This document shows positions 46,746 to 56,499 of a stretch of DNA of 64,000 nucleotides, piece by piece. The stretch covers positions 1-64,000 of the forward strand of contig JAHLWZ010000837.1 in the NCBI GenBank assembly GCA_020536535.1, in the 5' to 3' direction. Made by a program: the position numbers and the translations under genes. Every line of letters begins with the position of its first letter. The stretch's first letter is position 1. The DNA is from Pelomyxa schiedti (Eukaryota; Evosea; Pelobiontida; Pelomyxidae). Below the pieces are notes generated by a model, which was given only the letters and a program-made list of their open reading frames with translations, ran no database searches and was not told the DNA's origin.

Positions 46746-47574
46746 CACTGTTCGCCGTGAGCCCCAATGCCCATTTTGTGGAAAGGAGAGCCTCACCGCT
46801 GCGTCGCCTTCACTGGGGCCCGCGTGCCTAGCCAAGTTGAATGCACCAGTGACACACTCCACGCCAAGTCCCCCAACGATTCAGGAGATGCGGGATTCTG
46901 GGAGATGGCCCTGGTTCCCGATGTACTTGCCCCCCGATAGGGAGAAATTCGTAACAATCCCTTCGTGGAGACTGAAAAATGGTTTGTGCCACTTAACTTC
47001 CACTCACACAAAGATAACGGATTCCCAAAAGATGATGCGATGTTGATTCAGAGCCAGCTGGGTAAGTATGACTCCAGGATCATATTTGGCACCCAAACTG
47101 ATGAAGTCTTTGGTCTGGCGTTCAGTGCCACCGGAGAGGTGTGTACAAAAGAACTAACAGTACTGCAACCCTAATTTGTTACATGGCTTTCAACAAAAGC
47201 TCACACTCCACGGTGTCACTACCACGGTACATAACCCTGAAAACTGCTCTGGTATCATGCAAGAAAACAACCTGATAGTTTTTCATGTATCTTCCATCAA
47301 CCGGAAACAACTACTGTTGGTTCTTGTAACACTCACCCAGGTACATGATGATGTGCTCAGCTTGTGGTTGAATGGCAAATTAGCCTTCCAGTTCTCTACA
47401 AGTTCTTTGGACCTCGGCCAGGTTTTTTTTACGCAACTGTGTTCATTTGAATTCATCAACAAACCACAGGTACAGTGCCTTCGTTTTGATGGGCGCATTG
47501 TCATTTCCAAAGTGATGTATTCAAAGTTCACACCATCAGAAACTACAGACATTCTTATGGGCAGCCTTTTTTAA
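46206..47574 (+). CDS. Cys-rich hypothetical protein with beta-rich C-terminus
   Basis: ATG 46206 gives MSDTCVACGGCSKVCGNCGG, at least three CxxC pairs of zinc-ribbon type. After introns come GDEYTLMWCPKCCDSPPYD and KVALYNRCDLWRGTT. An Ala-Pro hexanucleotide repeat follows, then possibly QCPFCGKE. Beyond it the good frame is RCVAFTGARVPSQVE, FWEMALVPD, NNPFVETEKWFVPL, SRIIFGTQTDEVFGLAF, TTVHNPENCSG, SLWLNGKLAFQFSTS and LRFDGRIVISKVMYSKF. The last part looks like a jelly-roll, perhaps galectin- or LamG-like, which is only an impression. Joining the repeat exon to this frame needs a 29-nt intron (donor GTGAGC or GTCGCC) and an 18-nt GT-AG gap at 46924-46941. A different intron, or a genuine frameshift, is possible. 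The stop is TAA 47572-47574. Confidence 0.5.
46706..46746 (+). repeat. CCTGCT hexanucleotide repeat
   Basis: About seven near-identical GCCCCT/GCTCCT units. They encode alternating Ala-Pro in the Cys-rich gene if translated there, or form a pyrimidine-rich tract if they lie inside an intron. Confidence 0.85.
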
Positions 47575-47799
47575 TGATAAACGAAAATTTTTTTTATTAT
47601 CCCTCAGGCTTCCACTGAATACAGTACGTTCAGACATTAATAACCGTGTGGTTGTTATGTTCCTGTTGAGTTTTGGAACTGATCCAGAAACCTGCCTGAC
47701 ATAATGGTAAGGAGAGACTGGAGATTGCGGAAAAATAGCACCGACCTTCATTGAATTGATTGTGCGGCAAAAGGAAAAAAGAAAAAGCAAGAATTAGCG

Positions 47800-49011
47800 A
47801 TGGACCGTAATGCTAATGGAGCCTCCGACACCGGAAACAAAGAGAGCCGGGGAGACGAACCAGGTGATCTCACAGTTTCAGTCCAAATGGAGCCTACCCT
47901 CACGTCCCAGTCTCAGTTCGTTGCCCTGGCTTCTGGGTGCCTGATTCCTCGATGCGGCCTCCACAGCGCCGTTCGCCTCCTTTCACCCGTGCTCCTGGCC
48001 GAGATTGGCCGATTATGGGTCGTGTGCGGCGCCCGCCACGTGGGCTTCTCGATGAGCAGGACGATGGGCTCGGTCACGCGCAGCAAAACGGTTCAGCTCA
48101 ACGTGTTCGTCGCGATCTCGCCTACGCTCGGCGTCGTCACCCATAATTGCGTGGAGTGCGAAGACGGCACCACCCTCAAAGGCAGCATCGGCCCCGACAG
48201 GTTCCTGGCGGAGCGCCACGCCGGCGCGCACGATGTCGTTTCGATTGTGGACGGGCGCGGCCAGCCGGTTGTGAGTGAAGTGGCGGTGGCGCCGTGGTGG
48301 AGTATGCTGCAGGCAGCGTGCAATTATGGGTGGATTGTGATGTCTGCTACCTCGTACTTTTCTATTGTCAGAGTGGTTGGGGGTGAAATGGTTGGGAAAC
48401 CTTGCGAGATACTATCTGGTGTGTATGAGTTCCAGCCGCGTGCGGGCGTTTTTGCAAGTCAGAGTGGTGATATCTACGCTCTAGGGGTGAAGAAAGTCAT
48501 GGGCGAAGAGGAGAGCATGGAGTGCAAGATACTTATCCTGGATTTGGCACAGACGCTCGCGAAGAAGGCTCTTACTGTTTTACAGGAGTTCAGCAGTCTC
48601 GACTCCTACGGCGAGTGCTTTATTGTTGGTTCCGTGTGCTTCAGCATCAACAATTCTGATCACTTCATACAAAACGCAGCCACCGGCGAGACTCAGAAGC
48701 TGCCGAGGTTGTGTTACCTGTTCCCAGTGAGTGTAGACCACTTTTGCGTTCACAGCTCAGAGAAGCTGACCATCCACCGAGCCGGCGAAGACACCAATAA
48801 GCCCAGTCTCTCGTTCCCATCATACGGGCCACTGGATTCCAGCCCCCAGACCGGCAGAACAGGCATCATCATTGTACCGGCAGCCGTTGCCCCAAAGTAC
48901 TTGCCACCACCATCACTGTCACCAATGTTACCCCAGTCAAAGTCCCTTGCTCTTGTGGATGTCCCATCAGGCACAACCATTGCACTTATGGTTTTGTCCT
49001 GCAGTGTGTAA
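47800..49011 (+). CDS. Intronless hypothetical protein, 403 residues
   Basis: A single uninterrupted frame runs from ATG 47800 to TAA 49009-49011. The protein reads SQFVALASGCLIPRCGLHSA, VRLLSPVLLAEIGRLWVVCG, VFVAISPTLGVVTHNCVECE, then repeated beta-strand-like units (YGWIVMSATSYFSIVRVVGG, SGDIYALGVKKVMG, GSVCFSINNSD), suggestive of a beta-propeller. An F-box-like start (LLSPVLLAEIGRLWVV) is possible but weak. No signal peptide or membrane segment is seen. It is more GC-rich in its first 500 bp than the adjacent genes and lacks introns, unlike nearly all neighbours. Candidates are a lineage-specific expanded family or a retroposed copy. I do not recognise a named family. Confidence 0.7.
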   Translation: MDRNANGASDTGNKESRGDEPGDLTVSVQMEPTLTSQSQFVALASGCLIPRCGLHSAVRLLSPVLLAEIGRLWVVCGARHVGFSMSRTMGSVTRSKTVQLNVFVAISPTLGVVTHNCVECEDGTTLKGSIGPDRFLAERHAGAHDVVSIVDGRGQPVVSEVAVAPWWSMLQAACNYGWIVMSATSYFSIVRVVGGEMVGKPCEILSGVYEFQPRAGVFASQSGDIYALGVKKVMGEEESMECKILILDLAQTLAKKALTVLQEFSSLDSYGECFIVGSVCFSINNSDHFIQNAATGETQKLPRLCYLFPVSVDHFCVHSSEKLTIHRAGEDTNKPSLSFPSYGPLDSSPQTGRTGIIIVPAAVAPKYLPPPSLSPMLPQSKSLALVDVPSGTTIALMVLSCSV

Positions 49012-49291
49012 CGGTTTCACCTTCGAAAATTCCAGAACTGTTCTTGAGGTTAGGAAAAAAGAGGTTTGACTCTTTGACACCAAGGATCAATCGACGCCAC
49101 CCACAGTCAAAGGGGAAAAAAAAAAGCAACTTGTTGCGTACTATCTGGTAATTCCGTTGATTTGCTTTTTTTTCGCCGGTGATGCGGAAACTAGAAGAGG
49201 GTGGAAGTTCTCGTTCAGTTCGAGTGTCATTTCGTTCCATTTAATCACAGTGGGGTCTCGTGTGTGCGTGGTGAAGTGAGATCTTGCGGTG

Positions 49292-51431
49292 ATGTCGCTG
49301 CTATTAGAGGTTGTTATTGGGTGTGTGATAACGTGGATCTTTGCACGGTGGTGCCCCTCGCTCGTGGACGCGAAGGCGTTTATGTTCAAGTGGACATTCC
49401 GGTGCGTACGCCAGCCTTTTGTTGTAGCTTCTTTTTTGATCTATGTCGCGATGTTTTGTTAAGTTCATCGTAAGTGCCGTAGCGTCGATTCCGGCAGCAC
49501 GTCGATTTGTGGATAAATCCAGAAACACAGCCATTGGGATGTTGGTTGAAGACCACCGAAAGAGCACCTCCACACTGCCCAAGTTTGTCTGCCTTCCAGA
49601 AGTGGGCTTGCCTGAGGATAAAGTCATGGACTTGCTGAAAGAGGCTAGAAAGATCGAAGAAAATCACAGAGCTGGTGTGAATGTAACATCATATACCTCG
49701 CATTTGATTATCCCCCACACAATCCTAGCACTCTGGGTGCATCTACTCTTCTGATCATGACCACAATGATCTGGTAGCCACTGCAACCACATGGTTCCCT
49801 TTCGCTGATGCCCTGCACTCAGAAGTCTATGTTTGGTGCGTCCCTTTGGCTTCAGGGTTTTGACTAACCTAATGACAGTGCCAGAAAGATGGAAGCTGAA
49901 ATAATCAGGATGACTGCCACAATGTTACATGGTGATCAACGGCCTGGTGTGTGCGGAATTGTTACAAGTGGCGGGACAGAAAGGTTTTCTTTGGCAACGT
50001 CACATTATTTTTTGCTCACTCCAAATCCAAGTATTCTACTTTCAACCAAGGGGTACCGTAATAGAGCCATACAGCAAGGAATGGATCCTGACAACCTGGA
50101 AATCCTTGCTGCAGATTCTGTTCATTCGGGTATCAACTATCATGTTTTATCTGTGGGACGTACTCCTAACAACAAAACAGCCTATGTTAAAGCCGCCCAT
50201 CTATTAAGAGTAAAATTAGTGCGAGTACCCGTTAGAAAGCCTACCCTGGATGCTGATATCCGGGCAATGAGTGCCAAATTAAACAAGAACACTTTTCTGG
50301 TTTGGTTCTGGTCACCACCTCCCTGCTGATTTTGCTTTCAGGTGGTTGCATCCGCACCAAGTTTTCCACATGGTATTGTTGATGACGTGGAAGCTCTGGC
50401 CAAAATGTGTCTACGAGCGGGAGTCGGTCTTCATGTCGACTCCTGTCTTGGTGGATTCGTTCTACCGTTCGCGAAACAACTTGGATATCCAGTCCCAAAC
50501 TTCGATTTCTCCGTGGAGGGTGTAACTTCCATGTCCTGTGACACGCATAAGGTTTCCCTTTCTTGTCATAGTTCTGTCTGACCATAAGTAGTATGGGTGT
50601 GCCCCAAAAGGAACTTCGGTGGTGCTATTTGCCTCACAAGAACTTCGCTCTCATGCCTTTTTCCATGATTCTGAGTGGCCTGGTGGCTTGTAAGTGCAAT
50701 TTATAACTTCACCATTTAGAGCACTCTTTCGTTTTTCCCTGTTCAATAAAACTGATAATATTTCACATACTCAGAGAACTTTTCCTTTTACAGATATAGC
50801 ACTACCACCCTTCTTGGTAGTAGACCTGGCTCTGTAGTTGTTGGAACCTGGGCTTCAATGCTTCATAAAGGAGTATCTGGGTACCTGGCTACAGCAAAGG
50901 CAATGCTAGAAACTTCGGCAAAAATAGTTGCCGGGTTAGTAATTTCCTATATCGTCAGCTTTTTAACATTACCAAGGCTACGCAAAATTCCGGATGTTAC
51001 AGTCCTTGGAGATCCTGATAAGCTCTTGTTTGGTATCAAATAAAAACTCCTTAAATGGAAATTGACACACAACAGTTGTTCCATTTACCACTCACCGTGT
51101 AAGTATTTTCAAAGTAGCTGAAGCATTGAGCCGGAAGAAGTGGTCTCTAAATGTAATGCAGAATCCAGAGTAAGTTTTTATTTTATTGTTTTTATTGTAC
51201 CTCTCTAACTACTGCACCAGTGCTGTGCATCTGTGTGTGACTGGGTACCACGTAGGCCAGGAAGATGTCTTCATATCAGCAGTTGAGACATCAGTAAGAG
51301 AAGTTGCTGAGAATCCAAAGCAGTTCAATTCCAAGGCACCTTTTTATGCTGGGGCAGCCCTTATTGGTGATAGAGAGGTTCTTGCGAGCTTGCTGGGGGA
51401 CATCCTTGCTGCAATGGAAGACACTGTTTGA
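49292..51431 (+). CDS. SGPL1: Sphingosine-1-phosphate lyase
   Basis: PLP-dependent ER enzyme that splits sphingosine-1-phosphate into phosphoethanolamine and a fatty aldehyde, the exit step of sphingolipid breakdown. ATG 49292 begins an N-terminal membrane anchor ([20 protein letters not shown]). Then come [63 protein letters not shown], and [18 protein letters not shown] with the PLP aspartate. The Schiff-base lysine lies in [17 protein letters not shown], split by an intron after [24 protein letters not shown] and [19 protein letters not shown] follow; the stop is TGA 51429-51431. About nine introns. The 3' end faces the hydrolase gene 52 bp away. Confidence 0.94.
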
Positions 51432-51482
51432 TTCATCACTGGATACCAACGAAAAATTTTTGGCTGCTGAACGGAAAAAAAT

Positions 51483-52604
51483 TCATTTTTTTAGACCAAG
51501 CTGTTTCAGCATTATTTCCAAAGGTTCTTCTGCCAGGTGCCTCAACCAGAAATGAGAAGCTCCAGAAACAATAGTAAGAGTTGTGTGCTTGTGCCCCAGG
51601 GCCTTCAGTTTCCCCACTAGCCACTGTGAACACATAGGAACCACCATTGTGTCATTGTCGCCCTGCCATATGTGAATCGGCACCTCGGCAAGGTCTCTTA
51701 CAAAGGCAGGGAAGTCATAGTGTTGTGCAGGTGTCGTGATAATCTTCATGAGGTCCGGTTGCCCCCGGTTGTAGTACCTCTGAGACCTGATCATATCCTG
51801 GGCCATGGCCTCCATTCCCGCAAATGGAAGCTCACCAAAAGTCGCGAAGATCTCCTCGGCAGGCTTGGAAAAAGCGCTTGCGTAGAGGTACTTGATGACC
51901 ACGGGGCCGAGCAACGTCGGCATCAGCCGGTGCTGTATGAACCCATTGGCAGGGTCCGGGATAAGCTGGGCGAATCCGCCAAAGTCCGGCATTGCAGGGA
52001 TTCCGGGGGCGCCCAGCAGCACCCCCAGGAGCTGCGTGTGCCCGCTCCTGGCCACGCTGTGAGCCACGGAAATGCCCACGGCGCCCCCCAGCGACCCCCC
52101 GAGGACTATCACCCTCTTGATGCCCAGATGGCCCAGCAGGGCGCACACGTCGTCTCCGTACGAGCCCAGCGTGGCCCCGCTCCCCTGGTCGTGGGGAGTC
52201 GACAGCCCGAATCCGGGGTAGGTCGGCGCGATCACCCTCCTGGGGCCCAGTGGTGTCTCTGAGGTGCTGGGCTCGGGGCTGGGGCTGGGGCTGGGGCGGG
52301 GGCGCAGGCTCAGGCCCAGGGCGGCGTTGATGGACCACTCGGAGCCCTTGCCGGTCGTGGCGCCGCCGTGCAGGCCGAGCAGGACCAGGTCGGTCTCGCT
52401 GGGGTCGCCGTAGTCAAAGTACTCGAGCAGGCGGCCGTCGGGGAGCACGAGGAAGCGGGCGCCGTCGGCGGCCCCGAGGGCCGTGGCAGCTTCCAGCCCA
52501 ATAGGAGTGTATCTGTTGGCGTCCCACACCACCCACACCAGCCACAGCACGACGGCACTCAGCACTGTAGCTGCCACCATCCCAACCTTCTTACACCACC
52601 CCAT
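51483..52604 (-). CDS. Membrane-anchored alpha/beta hydrolase
   Basis: Single exon from ATG 52604 to the stop at 51483. The N-terminus MGWCKKVGMVAATVLSAVVL is a signal anchor. The hydrolase core shows LVLLGLHGGATTGKGSEW (oxyanion region), VIAPTYPGFGLSTPHDQG, the nucleophile elbow VIVLGGSLGGAVGI (GxSxG, Ser), IHIWQGDNDTMVVPMCSQ (Asp) and SGASHFWLRH (His): a complete triad. A Ser-Pro repeat (PRPSPSPSPEPST) interrupts the early core and is probably a surface loop. The substrate is unknown; it lies between two sphingolipid genes, which hints at a lipid substrate but proves nothing. Intronless and GC-rich in its 5' half. Confidence 0.82.
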   Translation of the reverse strand: MGWCKKVGMVAATVLSAVVLWLVWVVWDANRYTPIGLEAATALGAADGARFLVLPDGRLLEYFDYGDPSETDLVLLGLHGGATTGKGSEWSINAALGLSLRPRPSPSPSPEPSTSETPLGPRRVIAPTYPGFGLSTPHDQGSGATLGSYGDDVCALLGHLGIKRVIVLGGSLGGAVGISVAHSVARSGHTQLLGVLLGAPGIPAMPDFGGFAQLIPDPANGFIQHRLMPTLLGPVVIKYLYASAFSKPAEEIFATFGELPFAGMEAMAQDMIRSQRYYNRGQPDLMKIITTPAQHYDFPAFVRDLAEVPIHIWQGDNDTMVVPMCSQWLVGKLKALGHKHTTLTIVSGASHFWLRHLAEEPLEIMLKQLGLKK

Positions 52605-52904
52605 CGTCTTCAAAACAATGACTGTGGCCTGTCTGCTTATGGGCTTAAAAGTCACCAATTCCTATGTTCGCGTGAAACCACCAAGTAGAAGAAAAACTGA
52701 GACTATTTTTTGAGACTGGAAGCAACTCTCAGGGAATGAAGCTGATAGACCCCGAAGTCCACTATCCTTTCTTTGTTCTTCGTGGTAGATACTGTTCCTT
52801 GCGGAAGCTGAAGTTGTTCAATTCAGCATCTGACACTACATCTGACAAATCATCTTCGCCTCCATCGATCTTTCATCAGTTCCTTCTATTTTTCGAAAGT
52901 CGAT

Positions 52905-54952
52905 ATGGCAGGTGCCGGTTTTTTGGTGCTGTTGGCGCTTCAATCGCTTTTCTTGGGTCTGCGTGCAGACACCTCAGTGTCTCAGAGATTGTCCAGTTGT
53001 GCCGATGTGTATCAGACGGCCAGGGACACGGACGACCGGATCACATGGAAACAGTGCGTTCCATTGCTCGGTGACGCGGTTCTTGGTCAAAACTGGACCG
53101 TGGCTGTCGATACCAGCCGTGTGTTCCTGTTCATCCATTTGAAACCGAGAACCTGCCTGTGCAATTAACTTCGAAACGGTTCGTTTTTGTAGAGACGTAC
53201 CAACAGATCCTTGGATTTGGTGGTGCGTTCACTGAAGCTGCTTCTTATGTTTTCAGTCTTATGAACCCAGATGTACAGCAGGAGATTCTTAATGCGTACC
53301 CATACTTTTGTTTCCCCACTCTCTAGCTCACACTGTACTACATAGTTATTTTGGGCCCACAAACTCAAATCTTTACACGCTGGGCCGGGTTCCAATCGGT
53401 TCAATTCCAAACTCAATAGTTGCGGTGTTGTATAACACTCCCCAGGTAGTTGTGATTTTAGTCTTGGGAGCTACTCCTATGATGATACTGCCGGGGATTA
53501 TTCTATGGAATACTTCTCAATTGAACATGACCAGGAACTAATAATTCCATTTATAAAGCAAGCCGTTTCCCTCTCTGAGGTCAGTGAGTGCTTTCTTCCG
53601 CGGAGTTCGGAGTAAATTTGTATTAGGAATCTGGGAGAACATTCAAGATGTTTGGTAGTCCCTGGTCTCCTCCCGCTTGGATGAAGAAAAATGGAGCTAT
53701 GAATGGATCAGCTTTCGAAGGACTCATTAGTGACCCCCAAACTCAGCAAGCATGGGCATTGTACATATCAAGATTTATCCGAGAGTACCGAGTAAGCATT
53801 TCCACAGATGCATTGTTAACTAATGTCCATCCCTCAGAATACTGGAATTCCTGTTTGGGCAATTACTCCCCAAAACGAACCCACTAGTGATGGAAGTGAA
53901 TGTGGTTCGTCCCGTGGAGATTGTGAAGCCTGTCAATACACGTACCATTCACAAGTCCTCTCTTTCTCCTAATTGAATCAAGTGCCTCCTACATGAAAGA
54001 TTTTATTAAAGGTTACCTGGGTCCGCAAGTCAAGACAGATTTTCCTGATATAACGTGCGGTACTTTGCATGGATTATTGGAATAAACTTTTCACACAGGA
54101 TAATGATGCTGGATGATGATAAGGAGCACCTAAATTACTGGGCAAGGGAAATCCTGGATGATGCCGATGCAAGTCAATGTTTGTATTCACTTCGGGAATA
54201 AGTTTCGCAACTCAATCTCCAACAGATATTGATGGTATTGGTGTCCACTGGTACTGGGTTTTTGAAGACTTCTATCGGCTTGATGCAGTCCATGACAGCT
54301 ACCCTTCCAAATTCCTTCTCGCTACTGAGGTACCTTCATTCCTTCATTTCTGGGGCCTGGGTTCAATTTATAAAGGCCTGCAACTGTCACGGAGTCAAAC
54401 TTGGTGATTGGAGTAGAGGTGAAAAATATGGAAAAGATATCTTGGGAGACTTGGCACACTGGGTGACTGGGTTTGCTTGATTCTCTTACGTACAAAATTG
54501 ATGAACAAAACAGGTGGGTTGACTGGAACTTGGTATTGGATACAAATGGAGGACCAAACCATGGTGCGTACAACAATCCAAAAACAAGAAGGAATTGTAT
54601 TAGTAATAACAAAGCCACTGACTCTGAAATTTGAGGGGAAAACTGGTGTGATGCACCGCTGATTGCCAATACAACTGATGGCACAACACTATATTACCAG
54701 CCGCCTTACTGGTACATGGGGCATTTTACAAGGTTCCTGCCACCCGGGAGTACCAGAGTGGCAGTAAACACGCTTGAAGAGTCCGATGTGCAGGCTGTGC
54801 CATTCCAGCTTGAGAATGGCAGCATTGCTGTTGTGGTTCTAAACCTCTCGGATTCCCAATATGACTACCAAATACAACTCGTGCAGCAGAACCAGTTTGT
54901 GGTTATCACCCTCCCTTCCCATTCCATCCAGACAGTACTGATTGCTGCCTAA
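52905..54952 (+). CDS. GBA1: Glucosylceramidase (acid beta-glucosidase, GH30)
   Basis: Lysosomal enzyme that hydrolyses glucosylceramide. ATG 52905 starts a signal peptide (MAGAGFLVLLALQSLFLGLR). Next come QILGFGGAFTEAASYVFSLM, GPTNSNLYTLGRVPIGS, MEYFSIEHDQELIIPFIKQA, FGSPWSPPAWMKKNGAMNG and WAITPQNEPTSDGSECG, with the acid/base Glu split from RFIREYR by an intron. Then come IDGIGVHWYW and SYPSKFLLATE (nucleophile Glu at the intron boundary, continued by ACNCHGVKLGDW). DWNLVLDTNGGPNH and GHFTRFLPPGSTRV precede the beta-sandwich end QNQFVVITLPSHSIQTVLIA with TAA 54950-54952. Both catalytic glutamates are present. About ten introns. It is 80 bp from the next, convergent gene. Confidence 0.93.
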
Positions 54953-55031
54953 ATTGAATTATTTAATGTTCTCTGTGCGAATTGAAAAAAAAAGGATTCA
55001 GTAAAAATTTTTAAGTGAAACCTTGCATACC

Positions 55032-55607
55032 TTATGACTGCTGATGCTTGGCAACACACGTGGATGTATCCAAGTGCAAATAGTGAAGAAATTTCCTCCT
55101 AGCAGCAATTGCCTGAGCCAGCCACTGCAGTTCTTCAAGTAATTGCTCTTGGTCCCTGAATTCAGCCAACCTGCCACTGGTTGCAAACTCTGAGATAAAT
55201 CTCACTGGATCAAATTCGGTCTGTGTCGATTCGGTTTTCATCAGGCCTGCGCTCTTGGTCCTCCTTTCTTCCGGGTTATTTGTGTTGACATTCCTTGCCG
55301 GATTGGGTTTCGCCGTTTGCGACTTGGCGGCGTTTGATTTTGACTGGGCCAATTGTGCTCGTTCTTGATGGAGGAGACCCTCGTTGTCTGTCAAAGAAAA
55401 GGAGGCCATATGTGCAGGGACACCGGTGTCACTAGAGTCCAGTTGCGACGATTGAGGCCAGCGAGGTGGACCAAATGTAGTAGAACCGTAGTCCTTTGGC
55501 CAGATCAATTCCCTCACTGCACGTGGACCTTCAATCGATTCCACAATTGACTCGTAATCTAGTCGCACAGACAACAACGCCTCCCTCGATACACCAGCCC
55601 GTTTCAT
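55032..55607 (-). CDS. Small intronless hypothetical protein
   Basis: ATG 55607 gives MKRAGVSREALLSVRLDYES and a chain of about 191 residues. A middle stretch is rich in Ser/Lys/Asn (AQLAQSKSNAAKSQTAKPNP). The C-terminal part is a likely helix or coiled coil (EFRDQEQLLEELQWLAQAIA then ARRKFLHYLH). There is no domain I can name. An upstream reading from TTG adds a few residues but has stops just before it. The 5' end lies about 120 bp from the divergent U2 gene, so its promoter would overlap the U2 upstream elements. Confidence 0.55.
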   Translation of the reverse strand: MKRAGVSREALLSVRLDYESIVESIEGPRAVRELIWPKDYGSTTFGPPRWPQSSQLDSSDTGVPAHMASFSLTDNEGLLHQERAQLAQSKSNAAKSQTAKPNPARNVNTNNPEERRTKSAGLMKTESTQTEFDPVRFISEFATSGRLAEFRDQEQLLEELQWLAQAIAARRKFLHYLHLDTSTCVAKHQQS

Positions 55608-55665
55608 CGACGAAATAGGTAGTTCTATCTCCAAAATCCTTTCTAAAGGTTATCAATTCACCGAT

Positions 55666-55697
55666 CCCATAACCGGGACAATCAGGTGGGGGGGTAG
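55666..55697 (+). promoter_or_regulatory. Putative U2 snRNA upstream element (PSE-like)
   Basis: CCCATAA at 55666-55672 is followed by a run of seven G and TAG at 55695, 29 bases from the start of the motif and 60 bases before the U2 5' end. The same arrangement lies before U5. Confidence 0.5.
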
Positions 55698-55725
55698 TCT
55701 CGAGGGAACCGAGAAAACCAAATTC

Positions 55726-55940
55726 ATACCTTCTCGGCCTTTTGGCTAAGATCAAGTGTAGTATCTGTTCTTTTCAGCTTAATATCTGAAAGCTGCCCAT
55801 TGGGTAGCATCGATATTAAACTTATTTTTCGTGGGGTCGCTGGGGGTGCCTGCTTGGTGGTGGGGCTTGCTCCGCCGCCTTGTTGGGTGCCCTCCTGATT
55901 GCCCAGGCACTGCACTGCCGCCTCGTGTGGTCAGCCCCAC
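55726..55940 (+). ncRNA. U2: U2 spliceosomal snRNA
   Basis: The RNA starts ATACCTTCTCGGCCTTTTGG and continues CTAAGATCAAGTGTAGTATC, almost identical to U2 in all eukaryotes, including the GTAGTA branch-site-pairing element at about 55757-55762. A stem-loop II stretch (TTAATATCTGAAAGCTGCCC) and the Sm site TTATTTTTC (55822-55830) follow. The stem-loop III core GGGGCTTGCTCCG and a terminal stem IV with GTGCCCTCC...GCCCAGGCAC complete it. The RNA base-pairs with intron branch points in the spliceosome. The 3' end is placed just before the T-run at 55941 and is approximate. About 215 nt, somewhat longer than human U2. Confidence 0.95.
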
Positions 55941-55985
55941 TTTTTCAGAACAAAGAAAAAAACCTTACTTCTCCAGGTCTCTGTA

Positions 55986-56077
55986 AAACCTACCACTAAT
56001 CGAATGGGACCCTGAGAGAGGCGGTTAAGGGGACACCAATAACTGATTCTAATACCTTGAGAAAGTGGGGCACAACA
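55986..56077 (+). repeat. Duplicated non-coding element, copy 1
   Basis: It begins AAACCTACCACTAATC and ends TTGAGAAAGTGGGGCACAAC. It is about 85 percent identical to 56216-56304 with a few small gaps. No open frame is conserved between copies. It lies directly between U2 and the duplicated U2 3' end. Confidence 0.8.
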
Positions 56078-56142
56078 TTGTTGGGTGCCCTCCTGATTGC
56101 CCAGGCACTGCACTGCCGCCTCGTGTGGTCAGCCCCACTTTT
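56078..56142 (+). pseudogene. Duplicated 3' end of U2 snRNA
   Basis: These 65 bases repeat the terminal stem-loop IV part of the U2 gene (55880-55944) essentially without change, but the 5' end, branch-pairing element and Sm site are absent, so it cannot act as U2. It belongs to a tandem unit with the flanking repeat element. Confidence 0.85.
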
Positions 56143-56215
56143 AATAACAAATATAAACAAAGGTTATTTCAGTGCTAAGTACGGTGCGAATCGCTGATGG
56201 ATTCCCGGATTGGTG

Positions 56216-56304
56216 AAACCTACCACTAATCTCATGGGACCCTGAGAGTGATTCAGGCGACACCTATAACTGATTCTAGTGCCTTGAGAAAGTGCACAAC
56301 ATGG
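56216..56304 (+). repeat. Duplicated non-coding element, copy 2
   Basis: It matches copy 1 at 55986-56077, from AAACCTACCACTAATC to GAGAAAGTGCACAACA. Substitutions are scattered, and blocks such as ATGGGACCCTGAGAG, ATAACTGATTCTA and CCTTGAGAAAGTG are unchanged. The CACAACA ending resembles an ACA box, but no clear H box is seen. Confidence 0.8.
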
Positions 56305-56499
56305 TAGTGGGCGTTAACCAAAGCAATACAAACAACTAACTCTTGTGTTTGAATCCTGGCTTCTTACTCCTCACAACAGGTAAAACAACAACCGGCATCA
56401 CCCCAGCACACCTCACAGTGTGGTGGTCTCTATCCAAACCCAATCTTGTAGTTTTTCCGGGAAAACTTTTCTTTCCCAGAAGTGAACCATGATCGATCT

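Noticed and set aside
47800-49011. Recent bacterial or viral transfer of the intronless gene
   Set aside because: Lack of introns and higher GC alone are not enough; no prokaryotic or viral family is recognised, so only the oddity is reported.
55032-55915. Minus-strand frames across the U2 gene (55531-55755, 55724-55915)
   Set aside because: They lie on a well-supported structural RNA and give no recognisable protein.
55986-56304. H/ACA or box C/D snoRNA identity for the duplicated elements
   Set aside because: CACAACA and CTGA words occur, but a proper H box (ANANNA) or box C/D pair with terminal stem was not found, so they are left unnamed.
56330-56400. tRNA-like T-arm (TGTTTGAATCCTGG)
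   Set aside because: No matching acceptor stem, D-arm or anticodon arm could be folded around it on either strand.
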